A DNA stretch of 20,933 nt from Lingula anatina (taxonomy: Eukaryota > Brachiopoda > Lingulata > Lingulida > Lingulidae): the NCBI RefSeq assembly GCF_001039355.2, contig NW_019776009.1, positions 5,982 to 26,914 of the forward strand. The letters run 5' to 3'. Made by a program: the position numbers and the translations under genes. The notes below the pieces were generated by a model. It was given only the letters and a program-made list of their open reading frames with translations. It was not told the origin of the DNA and searched no databases. Positions 17,641 through 20,933 of this stretch are shown here, in pieces (the stretch's first letter is position 1; every line of letters starts with the position of its first letter).

Positions 17641-18640
17641 CTACGGGTTGAATACCGATGTTGCCTGTCTCTTGACGGCCGCACGGTCAATCTTTCCTGT
17701 GCTCAATTTTGGGATTTCACCAACGACCAGGAAATACTTTGGGGCCAAAGAAAAGCCGTCTGGTCCCGGCGGGAATCTTTCTGAGCACCAAGAATGCAAT
17801 GCACTCAGAAAATCCTCTTCGGTTGTTGCCTCGGCGCTGTCTTCACCGGCGGGGACAACACAGGCACAAATCTCTTCAAACAGACGCTCATCGCGAATTC
17901 CAACGACGCAGACTTGCCGAATAGCAGGATTACGAGAAAGGGTGAGCTCTATCTCTGCCGGGAAGACTTTAACTGTAGCGTGCTTAATGAACATCTTCTC
18001 TGAATCCCGACCCACAATTCGAACGCGACCTCCAGCGCCCATAACGCCCAGGTCCCCAGTAACGTACCACCGGCTGGGAGTGATCGCCAGCGCCGTTTTG
18101 CTTGGTTCATTCAGATACCCCGGGAACACCATAGGACCTCTAACACAGACTTCTCCAACCTCTCCTATCGGCACCAGACGCCCGTCTTCGGCTGACACCT
18201 TGATTTCTACATGAGGACAGCCGAACATCCACCCGAACAGCCCGTCGTGCAAGTCCTGTGGGGAGCTAGCTTGGGAAAGGGCTAGCATACTCTCCGTGGA
18301 CCCGTATAGCTGAACAAAGGTCACGTGTGGGATCTTAGTGAACATTCTAGCGGGGAGAGATTCTGGAAGAGGCTCTCCGCCACTCAGTACGTACCGCAGA
18401 GCACGCAGATCGTGCCGTGTGACGTCACCGGTAGACGTCACTAAATCGTACAAAATGTACGGCGACAGGTACGCATGCGTACATTTCTCTTCCGCTATCA
18501 CATTTATCACTGCGTCGACTTCAGAGTCTTTCGCTGACGCCCTGGAGTCAATAGTGATGTGGGTGACGCCACAAACTGCTGCAACATTAATGGCCATTCC
18601 CATAGCGCCCACCCAAGAAAATGGGCGATTGTTGAATAAT
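17641..18640 (-). CDS. acyl-CoA synthetase exon 2 (core and C-terminal lid domain)
   Basis: Encodes residues 252-584 in one 1,000 nt exon to TAG at 17643-17641. It covers the second core subdomain (LFNNRPFSWVGAMG, LSGGEPLP, QLYGSTES), the hinge and the lid domain with K568. No frameshift or internal stop, so the gene appears intact. One long exon contrasts with the 97-372 nt exons (exon 1 excepted) of the neighbouring Dispatched gene. Confidence 0.93.
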
Positions 18641-19810
18641 CTGTGATAAGAGATATTTCTCTTGTTATTCAAATAAAGAATCAAAAATAAAATCTCTTTC
18701 GGTTTGGGGATTGGTAGAGGATTACAAGGCTTTTAAGCGGGATTGGTTTGGAAACATAAAATCCACTTGTTATAAAACACGTGCTTATTAATACATAGTT
18801 TTCACTTGCTATTCAGTATGGGGGTGTATTAACTTTAAAGATAACCAGATATCACCGTATAGCGCAAAACTCAGTAAATGGAAAACTGATTGCGTTAAAG
18901 ATGATCGACTCAAAGGAGTTCTTCGCAATTTTTTTTTTCTTTTTTAACAAACTATGGTTTTAATTTTCTTTTCCCCATGGACACTTGCTTAAGATTTTAG
19001 TATTGTAAAATAAGCGTCTTTTTACTATATAGACTTCAGTTTTGGCTACACTGACCTACTACTGTCTGTCAGTCTGTGAGCAGCGTACGCTGTTAGAGTT
19101 GCCTGTACAAACTGGAAGTGATTGGCCTGGACCGCTTTAGGATTCCCCGTGCTCCCTGACGTCATGAATGCCAGCAGAGCATCTTCCATCTGAATCTCGG
19201 TTTGGAGCGCCAGTACCCTTGCCTTCTCCTCCTCACTCACCTCACACCGCGTGAGGTCACAGTAGCGGTGCACTTCGTGGCTGCTGCTTGTGACGTCACC
19301 TAGGGTGATGAAGATCACGTGCTGCTCGTGTGACGCAGGGTCTGTTGAATCCTGACGCAATTGATACGGGTCTTCTTGGCCAGCGCTTAGTTGATAGATC
19401 AACGCGTTGCAGCGATATTTTTTCATGGTTTCATCAATCTCCTGCGAAGTGGTACCATACTTCAGTAGAATGACGTTAACGCCTAATCGTGCCAGAGCCA
19501 TCACGACGACAACATAGTCCAGAGAGTTAGGAGCAACCAGGAGGGCACGGCGCTCCTGTGACCGTATTGAAAGCCGCAAGAACACCGCCGCCAGGTGTAG
19601 CGATTTCTCGCGCCACTGCCCAAATGACAACGATCGTCTTCTGGCGGCAGTTTCCCAGAAAACTAAAGCTTCGCGGTCCGGGTGTTTCTGTGCCTGCCCG
19701 TCCAATTGGTCAGGGAAAGAGGCATGACTGAAGGGGGTCTGTCCGGGCACATGGACATAGCTTTCGGATACTTGATTTTCTGAAATAATTGTGATATTTT
19801 TAACATTCAT
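17641..19810 (-). CDS. AMP-binding acyl-CoA synthetase-like protein, two exons
   Basis: Joined CDS on the - strand: 19810-19056 and 18640-17641, giving 584 residues. ANL-superfamily enzymes activate a carboxylate with ATP to an acyl-adenylate and pass it to CoA. All core motifs are visible: P-loop MTSGSTGNPKAV (216-227), YGSTES (364-369), WYVTGD with the ribose-binding Asp (448), GR hinge (462-463) and the C-terminal catalytic lysine in LSTGKIDR (K568). Length is normal for a single-domain synthetase. There is no peroxisomal SKL-type C-terminus (it ends VFNP), no clear signal peptide and no carrier or condensation domain. The loop after the hinge reads KHATVKVFPAEIE, where relatives usually have glycine(s), so substrate or kinetics may differ. 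An in-frame TGA 9 nt before the ATG supports the start. The substrate cannot be assigned; medium-chain or ACSF2-like activity is a guess. Confidence 0.92.
18641..19055 (-). other. intron of the acyl-CoA synthetase gene
   Basis: 415 bp, GTCAGT to TCTCTTATCACAG. The two carried bases AG plus A form Arg252, giving SSRLFNNRPFSWVGAM, which runs smoothly across the ANL core. Contains a T-rich tract at about 18931-18945 and nothing else recognised. Confidence 0.85.
19056..19810 (-). CDS. acyl-CoA synthetase exon 1 (N-terminal domain with ATP P-loop)
   Basis: Runs from ATG at 19810 to donor AGTAG|GTCAGT (GT at 19055-19054). It encodes residues 1-251 and two bases of codon 252, covering the first subdomain and the Ser/Thr/Gly-rich P-loop. 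The frame continues only three codons past the donor to a TAG, consistent with splicing there. The exon is clearly richer in GC than its flanks. Confidence 0.92.
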
Positions 19811-19880
19811 TACATTTCACCAGGCGTTGATTATATTTTTCAATCTTTTATTTATCAATTTCCTGTTGTACACTTTACTT

Positions 19881-19963
19881 TATATAATATAATATAATAT
19901 AATATAATATAATATAATATAATATAATATAATATAATATAATATAATATAATATAATATATA
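19881..19963. repeat. TAATA pentanucleotide microsatellite upstream of the synthetase gene
   Basis: About 16 tandem copies of a 5 bp unit (TATAA/TAATA), nearly pure, starting about 70 bp upstream of the synthetase ATG on its 5' side. On the - strand it reads as repeated TATATT/ATATTATATT, so it supplies many TATA-like sequences in the likely promoter zone. Whether any is used is unknown. Confidence 0.95.
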
Positions 19964-20885
19964 ACTAAGCATAGTATAATAGTTTTTTAAAGAGCATATT
20001 TTAATAACAGAAATGGTAACATACGGTTCGCCAGTTTCTCCATACCATAACCTGTATACGGACTTACGGCAAATAAAGCGAATTACAACGTCAGCAATGA
20101 TGGATTTAGAGGGGAGGCACAGCGATCCACGTGACCCGCCTTGCCCCCCCCCCCCCCCTTCCCTAGTTAAGAAGGTTCTCCTTTCACCCTTCAGAACGTT
20201 GTATAGGAAGCTAATAAGAGACAAAGCCAAGCAATTCTTCCATCCATGTTCTTTACATAACAAAGTAAACGCATTCCTATCTACTGTTTTATATTTCTCA
20301 TCCTTGCTACCCCCCCTCCTCCCACTTCAGCAAAATCGTGGGCTTAATTTATGGGATTTTCACAGCTGTTAGTTGGCCTTGATACACTTCATGGTCTCCT
20401 TACTGCAATGTCAACACTTAAATTCGTGGTAGCATTATATAGGAGCGGAGGACTGTCAAGGTATTTCAGTGCACACCAGTTGATGATTGGAATTTTTGGC
20501 ATCTACTAGTATTTTCCTTTTGCCCAACGTCATTTTTAGCAATTAAAATGTTGGCTATTAGGTAGATGGGTCAGACAGGTAGATATTTTATTTATTCAGT
20601 ATTGTGAGCAGAAACACAATAAATAAAGAAAAATGTGTTTTTCTTATTCGAAATATCAGCCTCTTAAATAAATGATTGTAAAAACGATCGGGTATAATAG
20701 CGGATGCTGATCTGCGACCTTCGTGGGCAATTATTGTCTGACCTCTGATGGATACGTGAACACTGGTCGATCCATCACACCTAGGTCTTTTGTTTTCGAC
20801 ATCCAACCAGACGTCATCAAGATGTTCGCACTGAATATGTGACATCTACACCTGTTGCTTCATCAGTAACGGTCCCGCAATACAC

Positions 20886-20933
<48 letters not shown>
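19964..20933. other. region upstream of the synthetase gene, no gene recognised
   Basis: Open frames here are short and without motifs. Visible items are a C15 run at 20144-20158 and a terminal T run. No transposon boundary, RNA or exon with paired splice sites could be defended. The synthetase promoter and any 5' UTR exon should lie within it. Confidence 0.6.
20887..20933. repeat. terminal poly(T) tract, T47 to window end
   Basis: The window ends inside an uninterrupted T run. It may be real sequence or an assembly or homopolymer-length artefact at a contig edge. Confidence 0.9.

Noticed and set aside
17648-18214. + strand open frame of 188 residues and smaller ones opposite the synthetase
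   Set aside because: Antisense to a clear ANL enzyme with all its motifs; open because the exon is GC-rich and stop-poor.
19880-20263. - strand open frame ending in repeated YII/LYY residues
   Set aside because: Its C-terminal half is the translated TAATA microsatellite and the rest has no motif.

Overview
The window is animal nuclear DNA: AT-rich, full of microsatellites and small DNA-transposon remnants, with multi-exon genes spliced at GT-AG introns. The gene types, and the mostly 180-580 bp introns, suit an invertebrate. A lophotrochozoan, perhaps a mollusc, is my guess, but nothing here fixes the species. There is no bacterial-type operon, CRISPR array, rRNA or recognisable tRNA.

Layout. 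Bases 1-3358 are non-coding and probably a 5' UTR intron or upstream region. They hold a thrice-repeated 14-15 bp motif, a T43 run and a 257 bp fold-back transposon (2041-2297). Bases 3359-14248 on the + strand hold a complete coding region for a Dispatched-family protein (Hedgehog release, RND/sterol-sensing-domain transporter). I reconstructed 16 coding exons whose splice phases all agree, giving 1,418 residues. Bases 14249-17640 hold its 3' UTR and the intergenic space, with a second small inverted-repeat element (16203-16327) and ATTT repeats. Bases 19810-17641 on the - strand hold a two-exon AMP-binding acyl-CoA synthetase-like gene of 584 residues, convergent with the Dispatched gene. 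A TAATA microsatellite lies just upstream of its start. Bases 19964-20933 show no gene and end in a T47 run.

The two genes have no evident functional link; they are simply tail-to-tail neighbours. Dispatched acts in Hedgehog-producing cells, while the synthetase should activate a carboxylic acid to its CoA thioester.

The most unusual signal is a recurrent pattern in the Dispatched gene. At five junctions (introns 2, 3, 5, 11 and 14) a short stretch around a splice site or neighbouring exon edge has been copied locally, leaving decoy splice signals or degenerate exon fragments in the intron. Other points are a threonine-rich, microsatellite-encoded insert in an extracellular loop that an in-frame alternative donor could remove, five polybasic furin-like sites in the first extracellular loop, and an 82 bp higher-order minisatellite in the largest intron. 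I found no wholly new biological system.
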